Assembly: GCF_026262505.1 (NCBI RefSeq)
Contig: NC_067207.1
Coordinates: forward strand, 876,252 to 940,251
Origin: Trichomonas vaginalis G3
Taxonomy: Eukaryota; Parabasalia; Trichomonadida; Trichomonadidae
DNA length: 64,000 bases
Direction: 5' to 3'
Positions 53,436 to 63,520 of the stretch are shown here, piece after piece; position 1 is the first letter of the stretch; each line of letters starts with the position of its first letter. The notes beneath the pieces are model-generated. The model did not search any database, was not told the origin of the DNA, and saw only the letters and a list, made by a program, of their open reading frames with translations. Both the position numbers and the translations under genes were made by a program.

Positions 53436-53516
53436 AAATAATATTTATATTTCTAAAATGTGCTTAATAACATCTTTTCTTATTTAAACATCAATTGAAG
53501 TGTGATTGTCAACGAA

Positions 53517-54509
53517 TTATTTTCTTTTTGATGAAAATAATCCAGTTGAGGCTGTTTTTGCAAATTTAGAAAGATAACATAATTTATTTGAGATTACTTT
53601 TGGATATATGAAACAATTTTCTGTGTGAAAATGTGAAAAATTATTATTGAAATCGTAATTATCTCTTAGATTATTAAATATAACTGATTCTGGTCCTGTT
53701 GTTGAATTTGATTGAACATATGATTCTGAAATAGTCAAAGTTGAATCTATTGCATATTTTTGAAACATGTACTTTGCAATGTTATTTAAAAATATGCAGT
53801 GATCAACATTTGTTGTGCATAAAATATAAAATAGAACTTGCTCATTATCTGTTCCACATTTATTTTCAATAACATTGCAATAAGAAACTGTATGTGTTTG
53901 TTTTCTTGTCAGATAGTGAAAATAAAGTGATATACTTCCGGTTTGATTGTTTTCTCTGAAATTTGAGAAATTATATGTTCCTGAACTTCCATCAAGTTGA
54001 ATATGAATTGATGAATATAGTCTACATTTGTTGTTTGTGATGTTGTTCTTATCAAAATGGATATCACCACTCCCAATTCCTAATGTTCCACTTCCTTTAC
54101 CTTCATTTTCTCCGCAATTAATTACTGAAACTTCAATTGCATAGTTTTTGCTAGATGAAGACGATTTAACAAAATGAACAAAAGCCATTTGATTTTCTGA
54201 TGTTGATTTATAATAACATGTTCGTTGTTGAACAAATTGTCCTTCTTTTGTGCATACGTAGTGAACAGATCCACCATATGATGTGGAACTGCAGTGATTA
54301 AATACTGTTTCTTCTGCAAATGTGACTATCTCCTTATCGCTTTCAATGTAAATTGCACCCTTTGCTTTGCAATTTTCAAAGTAGCAGTTAAAAATGTAAT
54401 AATTATTAGAACTTGTTTTATCATATAATGCAGTTCCGTTTTTTGTCTTATAGTATTTATCTTGACTGCCAAAATATTCTTCCCAGCTAAACTTTCTTGC
54501 ATTTTTCAA
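53517..54509 (-). CDS. Beta-helix-like repeat protein, long copy without an ATG start
   Basis: This is an open minus-strand frame of about 330 codons beginning KNARKFSWEEYFGSQDKY and ending GLFSSKRK. The middle is made of short repeated strand-turn units with asparagines, glycines and cysteines (YIFNCYFENCKAKGAIYIES, FNHCSSTSYGGSVHYVC, IHFDKNNITNNKC), the look of a right-handed parallel beta-helix as in Pmp-like and pectate-lyase-like proteins. There is no signal peptide or membrane anchor. The codon in the place of the paralogue's ATG (32455-32457) is TTG, and a stop lies just upstream, so translation may not begin here. It converges on the dynein gene 80 bases away. Family function unknown; possibly pseudogenic. 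Confidence 0.55.
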   Translation of the reverse strand: MKNARKFSWEEYFGSQDKYYKTKNGTALYDKTSSNNYYIFNCYFENCKAKGAIYIESDKEIVTFAEETVFNHCSSTSYGGSVHYVCTKEGQFVQQRTCYYKSTSENQMAFVHFVKSSSSSKNYAIEVSVINCGENEGKGSGTLGIGSGDIHFDKNNITNNKCRLYSSIHIQLDGSSGTYNFSNFRENNQTGSISLYFHYLTRKQTHTVSYCNVIENKCGTDNEQVLFYILCTTNVDHCIFLNNIAKYMFQKYAIDSTLTISESYVQSNSTTGPESVIFNNLRDNYDFNNNFSHFHTENCFIYPKVISNKLCYLSKFAKTASTGLFSSKRK

Positions 54510-54810
54510 ATTTAATCAGAGTTTTTACGTACTTTGATGAGTTAATAGATTTATTTATCCCATAAAAATGATTCTCTGCTTTGATTTGCATTACAATATT
54601 CAATACAAGAGGAGTTATTGGAATTTTTAATTTTTTAATAAAAGTGACAAAATACCTTTCAAGATTGGTTAATGAACAGAATTGTCAAGAGATTGGTTAA
54701 ATTACTAGTCACTGAAACATAGTTGAAGAATCTATTGCGGGAGATCTGAGAATCATAAATATAACATATATTATAAGTATGAGACAAAAAATGGAAGCCC
54801 CATTCATATC
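54510..54810. other. Upstream region of a beta-helix gene
   Basis: The first 150 bases match 57950-58090 upstream of the other long copy, so promoter DNA was duplicated with the gene. No other feature is seen. Confidence 0.6.
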
Positions 54811-55426
54811 TCACTTTTCTGTCATTAGCAACCCCTGCACACTATTTTCGTTTTGATGAAAATAATTCTGCTGAAGCAATTTTTGTAAATTGGTAAATAA
54901 TAAATTATTTGAGGTGGCATTTGTATTTATTGAACAAATTTCTGTGGAAATATGAGTAAAATCATTAAAGTCGTAATTATCTTTTAGATTTGTAAATGTG
55001 ATAGTCCTTTGATTTTGTTGATGATTTTGATTCAATCATGAATCTTTAATTGTCAAAGTTAAACTTTGATCATATGAAATAGCAGTTGTACAACTTCCTC
55101 TTTCTTCATTTTCTTTGCAATTATAAACAGAAACATATAGAGCGTAGTTCTTTTTATCATTATTGGCTTTAACCTTTTAATGAAATGACCGACCAAAACG
55201 ACCAATTGATCTATAATAATATGTTCGTAGCTGTACAAATTGTCCATTTCCTTGAGAGCAGCTAAAATACACATATACAGCTTTTGATGAATAAAACATC
55301 TAATAAAGCCAGAATTTTCAAGTAAAGTGTGTATTTTATTATTTCTTTCAATGCAATTCGCACCATTATACTTGCATTCTATAAAATAGTTATATACCCG
55401 GTATACATCTAATAAAGCCAGAATCT
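54811..55426 (-). pseudogene. Degraded beta-helix family copy
   Basis: Two short minus-strand frames (54811-55035 and part of 55059-55514) together cover pieces of the family: DNYDFNDFTHISTEICSINT and LLFTNLQKLLQQ near the 3' end, and IECKYNGANCIERNNKIHTLLEN near the 5' end. The copy is interrupted several times and lacks large parts. It ends where the dynein 3'-end fragment begins. Confidence 0.7.
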
Positions 55427-55546
55427 TTAACAAACTTCGTTGTGGCAATACAACTTCCAACAAAGCAATCTCCTGATCATTGGATACAACGCGGTGCTGC
55501 TTTACTTGTTGCAACTCCTGAATAAAAATAATATTTATATTTCTAA
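55427..55546 (+). pseudogene. Fragment: last ~115 bp of the dynein heavy-chain gene
   Basis: It matches 53337-53456 (the codons for TNFVVAIQLPTNQSPDHWIQ onward, the stop, and about 20 bases beyond) with about two mismatches. It is not connected to any gene body. The mariner element sits directly after it. Confidence 0.9.
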
Positions 55547-55548
55547 TA

Positions 55549-56852
55549 TAGGGTGTCCAAAGGTGCGTTTAGCACAGCGCTCTATATGAGACTATTAAAG
55601 GAGATATATGCTGATTATAAATATATAATAAAAAATATGAATATATGTATATGATGAGTATGTTGTATTTTGGCGCCATGCCGGGATATAAAATGAATTT
55701 TGAGACAAGAGGCAGTTTCGCGGGAAATTTTGGCGGGATTCTTTTCATTTTTTTAATGAATCATAAAGAAAACATCCTCGCTCTTGCAAAAAAATGCAAA
55801 GACTGTAAAAAAATCTACGAGACATTGGTAAAATGCTTCGGTATGGATGCTCCTAGCTATTCCACTGTAACGTATCATGTTAGGATGTATCACTTCATGA
55901 ACAAAAAGGCGCCCATCATAAAAATTGACAAAAAATCGCCGGATCAAAGAAAAATCAAAGCAATTCTTCAAGCGCTAGATGAAGACCCAAGAGCATCACT
56001 CAGAAGGATAGAGGAGATGACAAAGATACCACGTACAACAGTCAGTTATTATCTGCACAATTATTTGAACTACAAACTAGCGTATACACGTTGGGTTCCG
56101 CACAACCTTAATTCAGTTCAAAAAAAATCTAGAGTCCAATCTTCGAAAGAGCTCCTCTCTATATTGGGTGCGTATCAATCCAAGAAGTTTCGCTTTTTAG
56201 TAACAGGGGACGAGTCTTGGTTTCAATAAGCAACAGAAGCCAAAATCATGTGGATCCCGAAGGATGAAAATCCGCAAACATTCCCGAAGAAAAAAATTGA
56301 CACACCAATGATGATGTTGTCGGTTTTTTGGGGCGTAAATGACATCATCGCAATTGCTATTCTTCAAAAACCTAATACGATGAATGCTCAGTATCTAATT
56401 GACAATGTTCTTACTCAAATTATCAATTCTGATGAGTTTGAGAAATCCAAACAACAAAAACAAAAGTTTGCAATTCATTTTGATAATTCAAGAGTTCACA
56501 AAAGTCATAAGGTAATGAATTACTTGGTGGAAAACAATGTCAAAGTTGTTCCAAACCCAATTTATTCACCTGATATTGCACCCTCTGACTTTTATTTATT
56601 CGGCACGCTAAAAAAGAGAGCTGAAGGACGCGAATTCGCGAGTCCAGATGATCTTGAAAATTTTGTAAGAGAGCAATTTGAGCAATTTTCTCATGATGAT
56701 TTAAAGCGTGTCTTTGAAGCCTGGATCGATCGCTGCGAACGCGTGATTGAATCCAATGGTGATTATATTTAAATAAACTTTATATATATGTAACTTGTTT
56801 ATTTCTATTCGCAGTATTCAGGTTTGTGCTAAACACACCTTTGGACACCCTA
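55549..56852 (+). mobile_element. Mariner DNA transposon (Tvmar1-like), 1304 bp
   Basis: 28-bp terminal inverted repeats start TAGGGTGTCCAAAGGTG at 55549 and match the right end (56825-56852) at 27 of 28 positions. TA dinucleotides flank the element at 55547-55548 and 56853-56854, as expected for a TA target duplication; because the ends themselves begin with TA, the border could be shifted by two bases. Length and transposase type agree with the Tvmar1 family of Trichomonas. The high similarity of the repeats suggests a fairly recent insertion. Confidence 0.9.
55645..56772 (+). pseudogene. Mariner transposase with one in-frame stop
   Basis: One frame of about 375 codons is split only by a TAA at 56227-56229, in the same register on both sides. 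Helix-turn-helix segments occupy the first 150 residues (ASLRRIEEMTKIPRTTVSYYLH). The catalytic D,D34D set is present: TGDES just before the stop, HFDNSRVH, and SPDIAPSDFYLFG with exactly 34 residues between the second and third Asp. The stop follows WFQ, where relatives usually have Tyr, so TAT or TAC to TAA is the likely change. The start could be 55645 or a later ATG (for example 55756). This copy cannot make a full enzyme under the standard code. Confidence 0.9.
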
Positions 56853-56920
56853 TATATACTATAAATGCATGCATAAATTGAAGATTATCTCAATAAAGTA
56901 AATCATCTTATTTTGATTGT

Positions 56921-57949
56921 TTAAGAATTTGAGTTGATACTGATGTAAATATTTATTTCCTTTTTGATGGAAATAATCCTGCTGATACTGTTTTTGCAAT
57001 TTTGGAAAGAGAGATAAGAGATATCAATTGTGGTAATTTTTGGATCTATTAAACAATTTTCTTTGTAAAAATGTGTAAAAGTATTAAAATCATAATTATC
57101 TCTTAGATTATTAAATGTAACAGTTCCTAATCCTGTTGTTGAATTTGAGCCAATATATGATTCTGAAATAGTCAGAGTGGAATCATCTGCTTCTTGTCCA
57201 AACATGTACTTTGCAGTGTTGTTCAAAAATATGCAATTATCTACATTAGTTGTACCTTTGCAAAAAAATAGAACTTGTTCATTGTCTGTTCTGCATTTAT
57301 TTCCAATAACATTGCAATTAGAAAATAATTGATTTAATAAACGATTTAAAGTTTGAAAATAAAGTGAGATACTTCCAGTTTGATTGTTTTCTCTGAATGT
57401 TGAGAAATTACATGTTCCTGGATTTGCACTTGCAATAGAAACTGATGAATATAGCGTGCATTTATTGCTTGTGATATTATTATTCTCAAAATGGATATCA
57501 CCATTTAAAATGGCACATGTTAAACAACCTTTTTCTTCATTTTCTCCGCATTCGGAAACTGAAACTTCAATTGCATAGTTTTTATTGGAAGGAGATTGTT
57601 TAACAGCTTGGCCAAATGCCATAGCTGAATCTGCTATTGACTTATAATAACAAGTTCGTTGTTGAACAAACTGTCCTTCTTCTTGGCAGATAAATAAAAC
57701 AGATCCACCACCATTTTTGAATGTGGAACTGCAGTTATCAAATACTGTTTGTTCAACTAATGCGCATATTCTGTTAGATCTTTGAATGTAAATGGCACCA
57801 TTTTCTTTGCATCCTTCAAAAGTACAAAGAAAAACGTAATAATTGGATGAACCTGTATGGTCAAATAGGGCAGTTCCGTTTTTTGTCTTATCGTATTTAT
57901 CTTGACTCCCAAAATATTCTTCCCAGTTGAACTTTCTTGCATTTTTCAA
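56921..57949 (-). CDS. Beta-helix-like repeat protein, second long copy without an ATG start
   Basis: This is an open minus-strand frame of about 342 codons, closely similar to 53517-54509 in sequence and upstream region (KNARKFNWEEYFGSQDKY, FNCSSTFKNGGGSVLFIC-type units, IHFENNNITSNKC). It also begins at TTG (57947-57949) in place of ATG, with a stop just upstream. Near its 3' end it leaves the family frame: the DNA would read KTVSAGLFPSKRK and stop at 56953 in a neighbouring frame, so a one-base change in the CT-rich stretch near 57,005 has altered the tail. There is no signal peptide or membrane helix. Function unknown; probably a damaged family member. Confidence 0.5.
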   Translation of the reverse strand: MKNARKFNWEEYFGSQDKYDKTKNGTALFDHTGSSNYYVFLCTFEGCKENGAIYIQRSNRICALVEQTVFDNCSSTFKNGGGSVLFICQEEGQFVQQRTCYYKSIADSAMAFGQAVKQSPSNKNYAIEVSVSECGENEEKGCLTCAILNGDIHFENNNITSNKCTLYSSVSIASANPGTCNFSTFRENNQTGSISLYFQTLNRLLNQLFSNCNVIGNKCRTDNEQVLFFCKGTTNVDNCIFLNNTAKYMFGQEADDSTLTISESYIGSNSTTGLGTVTFNNLRDNYDFNTFTHFYKENCLIDPKITTIDISYLSFQNCKNSISRIISIKKEINIYISINSNS

Positions 57950-58197
57950 ATTTAATTTGAGTTTTTACGTATTTTGATGAGTTAATAGGCTTGCTCATCC
58001 AATTACAAACATTCTCTACCTTTAATTTGCATAACAATATTCAATCCAAGAGGAGTTATTGAGATTGTTTATTTTTTAATAAAAGTGACATTTTTTATAT
58101 TAATTCTAATTTTTGCATCACTTATATAAATCAATCTTTAAATATTAAAAATAGAAACTTCTTGAATTTTTGTGTCAATTTTTCAGAAATATATAAG
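57950..58197. other. Divergent upstream region of the beta-helix and papain-like genes
   Basis: The first 140 bases repeat 54510-54650. No gene is seen in the remainder. Confidence 0.5.
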
Positions 58198-59765
58198 ATG
58201 TCATTAAAAATGGAGGAAATTGAGTTACTTAAAGAAGAAAGTAGTAATAGCAATATTTCTTCAAAAGTTAAGAAATTGATTATACTATCTGTATTGATTG
58301 TTGTCATTGTTTTTGCGATTTTCATTTTCTTCAGCAAAGTAACAAAAATAGAAATCAAGAAAACACAGAATTTGTATAATAAATTACCTTCAAAATACTT
58401 CATTAGTTCAATTTATTCAATTCCTCTTAATACAGAATACAAAGCACAAAAATCTTGGCTTTACACATCATTAAACATAATGGAATCTCTCTACAAATAC
58501 AATGGATACATGAAAGGATTCTTAAATGAAACAGAATACGTAAAATTTTCTCCTTATTACATTTCAGACACACTAAATTCATTTTGTTCCAAAAATACTA
58601 ATATTGAACCATGTAATTCGACACGTACAGAAGGAAAATCAATATATCCGACATTTGAAGACTTCGCGAAATTTATCAAAACGTATTCAAGTATTTTGAT
58701 ACCAGAAAGTGCATGTAAAGTTCAAAACAACAAATGTAATGTTGATACTGATGTATATTCAGACAGTAAAATAGATTTCAATATGGAAAGTTCAAAAATT
58801 GTAACAACAATTTCTCAAATAAAAGAATTATTATATAAAAATAGATCTCCTTTGGGTTTTGTGATGCCAATGCCTGCAACAAGATACAAATTGCCATGTT
58901 CTGATATCTTAGTCAATCAAACAGAACTTTGTAAGAAAACATCATTAGGATTTGGATATTTGACTTTCAACGAATCTTTTGAATCGAATGGTCCATCTTT
59001 CTATCATATCACAGGAGATGTAATCAAAACAGAAACAAGATCGTTAGAATTAATCGGATGGGATGATAATTTCATTGAACCTCTTTCATCAAACATCACA
59101 AATGCACCACCAACAAAAGGTCATTCATATTTAAAGGCACATGGGGCTCAACTGGTCACTCAAGAGAATATCTTTCAGGAATTATTCCTAGAAACATAGA
59201 AAACGCTCTTTGCCCGAATAGTTATGATCCATTGAACTTTATTCCTGCTTCTTTACAGTGCGTTGCTGAGAACGGAGGAGATTTAAGCAAATGCTCAACA
59301 GATATGAGTTCTACTGGAGCAACCCAGCTTGTTTGTGTTGATCCAAACTTCTGTAATGAAGACGAATCATATTTTGTCACTAGAAACTCAGATTTGTCAA
59401 AATCAGCTTCGATATACACAGAAAATAACATAGTTTATCCAATTATTAGGTCCATCAAAGGATCTGTTGTATCATCTATGCAATTCCCTGTTCCATTTTC
59501 TCATTTACATAAAGTTTTTGCTCCGAAATCTCCAATACCCAACAATGAAGCTTTTTGCGGCCATGTTGCAATATCTTATAGAGTAATTGAAGAATTACAG
59601 AGATTGTCTAATCCATATTCCGAATCAATTCGTGCAATTTCTCTTGAAGTCAATTTTTATAACGAATCTTATGCTGCTTATAAGAAGAAAGCACATAAAT
59701 TCACTAAGAATTCAACAAGTAACTTCCAACCTATAACTTCCAAGTTTACTTTTACTGATTTATAA
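58198..59765 (+). pseudogene. Papain-fold (C1-like) type II membrane protein without catalytic residues, one frameshift
   Basis: The start is set at the ATG at 58198. A cytosolic tail of about 22 residues precedes a membrane anchor (LIILSVLIVVIVFAIFIFF), then a papain-like domain. The oxyanion/catalytic segment reads AQKSWLYTSLNIMES, with Ser86 where C1 enzymes have Cys; the His segment reads TRSLELIGWDDNF, with Arg281 for His; and the Asn segment reads FKGTWGSTGHSREY, with Gly for Asn. It is therefore a pseudopeptidase, possibly a binding or surface protein. At about 59,115-59,122 one base is missing: the frame ends at 59199, while the family sequence continues in the next frame through FIFKGTWGS to 59765. 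The tail (ECxENGGDLSKC-like) is cysteine-containing. It could be a sequencing error. Confidence 0.7.
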
Positions 59766-60111
59766 ATAAAATTGTTTAGTTTTATTTTTGTACCAAAATG
59801 TTTACTTTTTATGCTTAATTCTTAAACATAGACGTTTTCAAATAATATAAACTATTACAAGTTTGAATATAAAACAAATTTGGTTTCAACCTTCTATAAG
59901 TTAACTGAATTATATACTTAAATCTGTTTACTTATTTAAGTTTGGCTATAATTTGAGGAATATGATAAGCAAAATAGAAATGAAATACATATTTGTAGAA
60001 AGGTTAAAATTATTTGTTCGAAAAAGCAAAATTGAATAGACATATATGATCCGATATAGAATACAAGACATTTATTTTCATCAACAAGTTAAATAAAGAA
60101 TTCAAACAAAA
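59766..60111. other. Convergent intergenic region
   Basis: About 345 bases, AT-rich, no gene supported. Confidence 0.6.
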
Positions 60112-60495
60112 TTAATTTTCATTGACCTGAAATAGATCAATTTTTTCAGCATTGCTGAAGGTCATGTAAACTTCAGGAGTTATATGTGGTAGCTTCGAAA
60201 GTAATTCGACATTTCCGGCGATAACAGAATGTGCGTCATTAACTGGAATTTTAAGAATCGCAATAGCGCGGTTCGGATCTGTATCATCTTTTGGATCGAA
60301 ATCTTTGTTTTTACTTGATATGATGTTTGATTCTAATTTATCTTCTATTCTTTGACGTCTTTTACGCATCCAGTCCAAAATGTATATAACTGATGTAACA
60401 ATAATCACTATAAGTGATATAATAATTGTTATGTTTAACATTAATGGGGAGTTTTCCCATATTTTAATTCCCATCTCGGAATTAAAAAGTGACAA
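60112..60495 (-). CDS. Small single-pass membrane protein
   Basis: This is an ATG-started minus-strand frame of 127 codons. After about 20 residues there is one strong membrane helix (LNITIIISLIVIIVTSVIYIL), then a basic stop-transfer run (RKRRQR) and a cytosolic tail of about 80 residues with SKNKDFDPKDDTDPNRAIAIL. The layout is like the C-terminal end of trichomonad surface proteins (TM plus short cytosolic tail), so it may be a free-standing small protein or the leftover end of a larger adhesin. No upstream remnant is recognisable. Function unknown. Confidence 0.55.
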   Translation of the reverse strand: MSLFNSEMGIKIWENSPLMLNITIIISLIVIIVTSVIYILDWMRKRRQRIEDKLESNIISSKNKDFDPKDDTDPNRAIAILKIPVNDAHSVIAGNVELLSKLPHITPEVYMTFSNAEKIDLFQVNEN

Positions 60496-60868
60496 AAAGC
60501 TTTTTCAAAATTTCTCTTTTTATTGATCCAATATATGCCTATTTTCACTTGCTATTTCTTTAGATTTTTTGTAAAGCTCACAAAATAAAGGAATACAGAT
60601 TGAATTTAGATTTTTGCGGCAGAAATGCATCCACATGATTCAAATTTATGATGATTATTGAGGATTCCATTCGAACTGCATTTTTTGTAAGGGGGTGTTT
60701 TGAAGATTCAGCGGAAATTTGACATAATGAAGAAATTTTTTGTAAATATCAAATAACTCAACCAGTCTATCGTAGTTCAGTAATATTATTTCAAAATTGA
60801 ATGATCCGAATGTGATTGGTGATTCCTCTTTCAATATTATGTCAGTTTTTTATTGAAATCTTTGTGAG
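60496..60868. other. Divergent intergenic region upstream of the TKL kinase
   Basis: There is no gene. It contains the promoters of both flanking genes. Confidence 0.6.
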
Positions 60869-63271
60869 ATGATTAGTGGCATTCGATCTGTGGAAGATCT
60901 CGGCAAACTTCTTCCACAATTCGTAGTCCACAATGAAGATTTTCAATTCGTGAAGTCAATTGGAAAAGGTGGCTTCAGTGAAGTATTCAGTGCATCATAC
61001 ACACCAACAAAGCAGATGTGCGCAGTAAAAAAGCTAAAATTCCGTGATTTATCAGGCAAAAACTTCGAAGCTCTTTCAAGAGAACTCCAAATCCTTTCAA
61101 AAAACGCTCATCCTTACTTATTAGGTTTCGTGGGCTTCTCGATAGATCGCCCATTTATCATTGTGACAGAATACTTACCTAATGGATCCCTCTTTGACGC
61201 GCTCCGCTGGAAAGATAACCATAAGCCTTGACAGGAACTCAAAAACTTTAATTGCAATGTGTATAGCAAGCGGAATGGCAAAATTACATAAAATCGCATC
61301 ATGCATCGCGATTTGAAGTCTCTTAATATACTTCTCGATGAAGATTTGCTTCCTCGTGTAATTGATTTCGGATTGTCAAAATTTTATGATGAGAAAGATG
61401 AAACACTTACGGAAGTCCTCGGAACAACGCATTGGATGGCACCAGAATTATTCGAAAATAAAGGATATACAAATAAAATCGATGTTTACGCTTACGGAGT
61501 GCTTCTTTGGGAGATGCTTACCAACAGTATTCCTTACGCAGGCAAATCCAATACACAGATCATATACGATGTCGTTAAAAAAGGAAAAAGACCTCCAATT
61601 CCCATCAGAACTCCTTCTGGTCTCAAAAACCTCATAAACGCATGCTGGGATCAGAATCCGAACAGCAGACCTACGTTTAAAGAAATTTTCCAGCAGTTTG
61701 CAGCGAATATTGCTTATTACGACGGAACAAACAAAGATGACATTGCCAGTCAAGTCACGAAGATCAAGATATCGAAACATTCACCTAAATCATTCAAACA
61801 ACCTGAAGGATTAAGAGCATCTGAAATAAAAACTTATGAACAGCCGAAAGACGACTACGAAATACTTATTAAGCTTGATTCTCTTGTAGATATTAACAGA
61901 CAAGATTACGAAGCGATGCTTAAAGAAATTGTTTCGATTCTTCCATCAGATTACGCGGATTCGTTCTTTGGAGTCATTGGAAACATTTTATCACCGACAA
62001 CACCCATCAAGATCATCCAATTACTTCTTTCTGCTATAGAAAAGTTCATTTATCAAGAACAAATTTTTTATAAAGTTTTTATTCAGAAGAAAATCTACGC
62101 AAAGCTCACCTTTAAAGACAAATCAGTTGCGCATCAACTCCTAGGTATCTATCTACAGTTCTTTTCCAATTCTCCCGCTGAAGTTTCGGATGAAATTATT
62201 GATACAGTCAAATTCTACATTCCAACGCATCCTATGCATGTTTTACGTCTTATCAATGCATATACATGCAATAAAAGGTGCAGGAAGAGCGCTCTTACGA
62301 AGTTTTGGTCATTTGCGGATATGGTCTTTCAATATGACAAAGAATTCATTAACGGAGGTGTTGCACAAGGCCTTGCTAAGCTTATTTTCACTTTGTTGGC
62401 CTTATATCCTCAGTTTTTGAAGGCAAGATTACAATATATCCAAAACACCCTCAAATCGATACTTCTTAGAGGTGGAAACGAAGCAGCCATCGCCTTAGAC
62501 ATGATGTGTGCTGAAAACGACCTCCATGTCGCTCTTCCTGAAAATTTTGTATCACAAAATTTGGATGAACCAATGTTAGGCCACAGAATACTAACCTGGA
62601 TCATCAAATGCCCACAGTTCATCACGGAATCAGTCATCCAAGCCTTGATTGCCTTAGCGGAAAAGAATATCGACGCAACTCTCGTTTTGTGTGAGGTTTC
62701 TAAGAATCCGGACAACGCTAAGATCATTTTCTCATCAATGAAATCATGGGTAGTCATGAGTTTGCCCACTCTTGAGTACACATTGAAATTATTGATGGTA
62801 ATTCTTTCCCACGAGTTCTGTCGGACCAATTTACCACAAGAGATCATTATTTTCCTTCAAAGCATACTCGAAAATGAAGGAGATCTCTATGAAACAATTT
62901 ATCCAATTTTTATGTCGATAGAAATCACTCCTGCGATGGTCAAACTCTCACAGCAGTTCATAGAAAGGCTTTTTGATAAGACTTTCCAGAGAGGAAACTC
63001 CGATTTGATTATTGAATCTCTCAGAATAATCAAGAAAATCGCGGAAGTGGGCTATTCACCTGGATTCATCACCATTCTGCCGTACATACACAGAATGATC
63101 ACAACAAATGGCTGGGCAGTGCTTGTTGTGCCAATTGTTGCACTTTTCAGCAAACATCCAGAAATGAAAGAGCATTTGAGCGGAAGTAAGATATTGAGAG
63201 AGATACAGTTCATCAAGGATGAATCTGTACAAGCGGATATTGAAATTATAAGATCGAATATTCCATTCTAA
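60869..63271 (+). pseudogene. TKL-type protein kinase with helical C-terminal region, three clustered 1-base losses
   Basis: The kinase domain starts near residue 28: glycine loop GKGGFSEV, lysine CAVKKL, then IIVTEYLPNGSLFDAL. After the break come HRDLKSLNILLD (catalytic loop), VIDFGLSKF (DFG), GTTHWMAPELF and DVYAYGVLLWEML, all typical of trichomonad TKL kinases. Residues after about 300 form a long ARM-like helical tail. Between 61228 and 61294 the frame fails three times: expected PLTGTQKTLIAMCIASGM and LHKHRIMHRDL are recovered only by moving frame near 61228, 61245 and 61293. Each step is one base short, so register returns to the original after about 65 bases. All key residues are otherwise present. 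A poor-quality read is as likely as true decay. Confidence 0.8.
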
Positions 63272-63323
63272 TATGTTTTGTAAATTATATAATTTCGTTT
63301 ATAAATTTTTTTATGATTTTTTT
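63272..63323. other. Short 3' flank of the kinase gene
   Basis: T-rich DNA between the kinase stop and the fold-back repeat; nothing further is seen. Confidence 0.4.
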
Positions 63324-63447
63324 AAGGGTGCACTTACGCCCCTATGACACGGCCTTTAATTCAGATGTTTAAGGTTAATTTTCAATGGTGCTTCACGCCA
63401 GTTGTCAAAAATTTGAATTAATGTCAGATGGGCGTAAATGCAGCCTT
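63324..63447. repeat. Small fold-back inverted repeat (MITE-like), about 124 bp
   Basis: Arms of 26 bp at 63324-63349 (AAGGGTGCACTTACGCCC and onward) and 63422-63447 (reverse complement AAGGCTGCATTTACGCCC and onward) match at 22 of 26 positions, and the similarity continues inward with a gap (TTAATTCAGATG against TTAATTCAAATT). TTAA is present at both borders. A further GGGTGCAC follows at 63450. It looks like a non-autonomous fold-back element; the superfamily is not determined. Confidence 0.55.
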
Positions 63448-63520
63448 AAGGGTGCACTTTCTTACATCATCTCCCAAGATGCACATTAAATAATAAGCAT
63501 CTTATATAGAAATACTAATC

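Noticed and set aside
53517-54509. Spliced upstream exon supplying the missing ATG of the beta-helix genes
   Set aside because: The conserved trichomonad 3' splice motif (ACTAACACACAG type) was not seen near the frame start.
13572-63520. tRNA, rRNA or snRNA genes in intergenic DNA
   Set aside because: No cloverleaf with A and B boxes or conserved rRNA/snRNA segment was recognised by eye; a covariance-model scan was not possible.
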